From Argyresthia goedartella (lineage: Eukaryota > Arthropoda > Insecta > Lepidoptera > Argyresthiidae): a stretch of DNA of 64,000 bases. Within the stretch, counting starts at the first letter, position 1. Every line of letters begins with the position of its first letter. A program made the position numbers and the translations under genes. Positions 63,410-64,000 of the stretch are shown here, in pieces. The DNA is taken from NCBI GenBank assembly GCA_949825045.1, contig OX463815.1:18655231-18719230 (forward strand), written 5' to 3'. The notes beneath the pieces are model-generated. The model made no database searches and was not told the origin of the DNA. It saw nothing but the letters and a program-made list of their open reading frames with translations.

Positions 63410-64000
63410 ATAAGTGTGCTGTTAGTAGATTTGTGTAAAAATAAATAAAATGTTATAGTACATACAAGAAATAATACAAAAAATCGCTGGGAGTACATTT
63501 ATGTCGAAATAAATAAAATTTTGTAAATACTGTTTAGAATAGGTGAAGTAAAGAACAAGGAAGATGCTTAGATTGAAAAAAAAAACGGAAAAATAACAAA
63601 AAAATGGAAAACAAAACGTATCTAATAAATAATAAAACATGTGAATTTATGTGAAAGTAAATAAAATTTTGTAAATACTGTTTAGAATAGGTGAAGTAAA
63701 GCAAAATACTTATATTAAAAAAAATAGTTTACAATAAATGCATAAAACATATCTATTAATTAATATAAAATAGAGACTTGAAATACTGTATACGAAATAG
63801 AACATAGACAAAGAATACGCTGTCAGTGTATTTATAATGTGGATACAGATAAAATGTAAATAGCGTTTAAATAAAGAAATAGACGATAAAATTGAAAAAA
63901 GTAGGTACAATAAAAAGTATATATGTATATGCAAAAAAATGCTGTCAGTACATTAATGTGGGAATAATACTAGTTTATGCAACTGTCATACAATGAAGGT
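63410..64000. repeat. AT-rich tandem repeat, about 150-bp unit, runs off the window
   Basis: AAATAAAATTTTGTAAATAC and TGTTTAGAATAGGTGAAGTA occur at about 63514 and 63660. Diverged versions with GCTGTCAGT are near 63820 and 63940. Confidence 0.7.

Noticed and set aside
63045..63498. ORFs on both strands around 63150-63330
   Set aside because: They read through the (CT)n microsatellite and give Leu-Ser or Arg-Glu runs.

Overview
This is a eukaryotic window, most likely from a moth or butterfly (Lepidoptera). The evidence is AT-rich DNA with consensus GT/AG splice sites, dense LINEs of insect type (CR1-like, Jockey-like, RTE-like), tRNA-derived SINEs, a dispersed repeat bounded by GGGTTCCGTACC, a piggyBac-like element and a DD37D (maT-type) mariner. 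There is no operon, Shine-Dalgarno or CRISPR structure.

The one host gene I can assemble is a secreted or cell-surface leucine-rich-repeat (LRR) protein on the + strand. Six exons join in frame with good splice sites: 50871-51020, 53617-53770, 54135-54278, 55286-55742, 59444-59703 and 61077-61202. They encode a Cys-containing N-terminal region, an LRRNT cap, 13 LRRs and the start of an LRRCT cap. A separate exon at 18542-18599 encodes an initiator Met and signal peptide, ends at a GTAAGT donor and matches the phase of the 50871 exon. If it belongs, intron 1 is about 32.3 kb and most of the window lies inside this gene. The 3' end of the gene is not in view.

Layout: 1-2968, broken CR1-like LINE (-) with PHD and SGNH-like ORF1. 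3840-6390, two decayed LINEs (+). 7252-7360, orphan exon candidate. 7425-8105, LINE tail and MITE-like repeat. 9181-11880, broken CR1-like LINE (-). 12.7-17.6 kb, repeat fragments. 18542, candidate first exon of the LRR gene. 18.9-19.9 kb, internally deleted LINE. 20.0-22.1 kb, broken DDE transposase (-) split by later insertions. 22.56-27.04 kb, a CR1-like LINE (+) with both ORFs intact. 28.7-30.1 kb, RTE-like LINE (+). 30.2-31.2 kb, SINEs and a GC-rich tandem duplication. 32.4-32.9 kb, mariner remnant. 34.9-35.8 kb, second DDE transposase remnant. 36.05-39.54 kb, CR1-like LINE (-). 43.88-48.22 kb, piggyBac-like element with inverted ends, TTAA flanks and a four-exon transposase gene. 49.88-50.22 kb, a nearly perfect 137-bp inverted repeat. 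50.6-61.6 kb, LRR exons with MITEs, a maT element and SINEs in the introns. 62.2-64.0 kb, tandem repeats.

I see no clearly new multi-gene system. The best leads are the LRR gene model, the intact LINE and its unusual ORF1/ORF2 junction, the intron-containing piggyBac-like element, and several small-loop palindromes that look like template-switch products.
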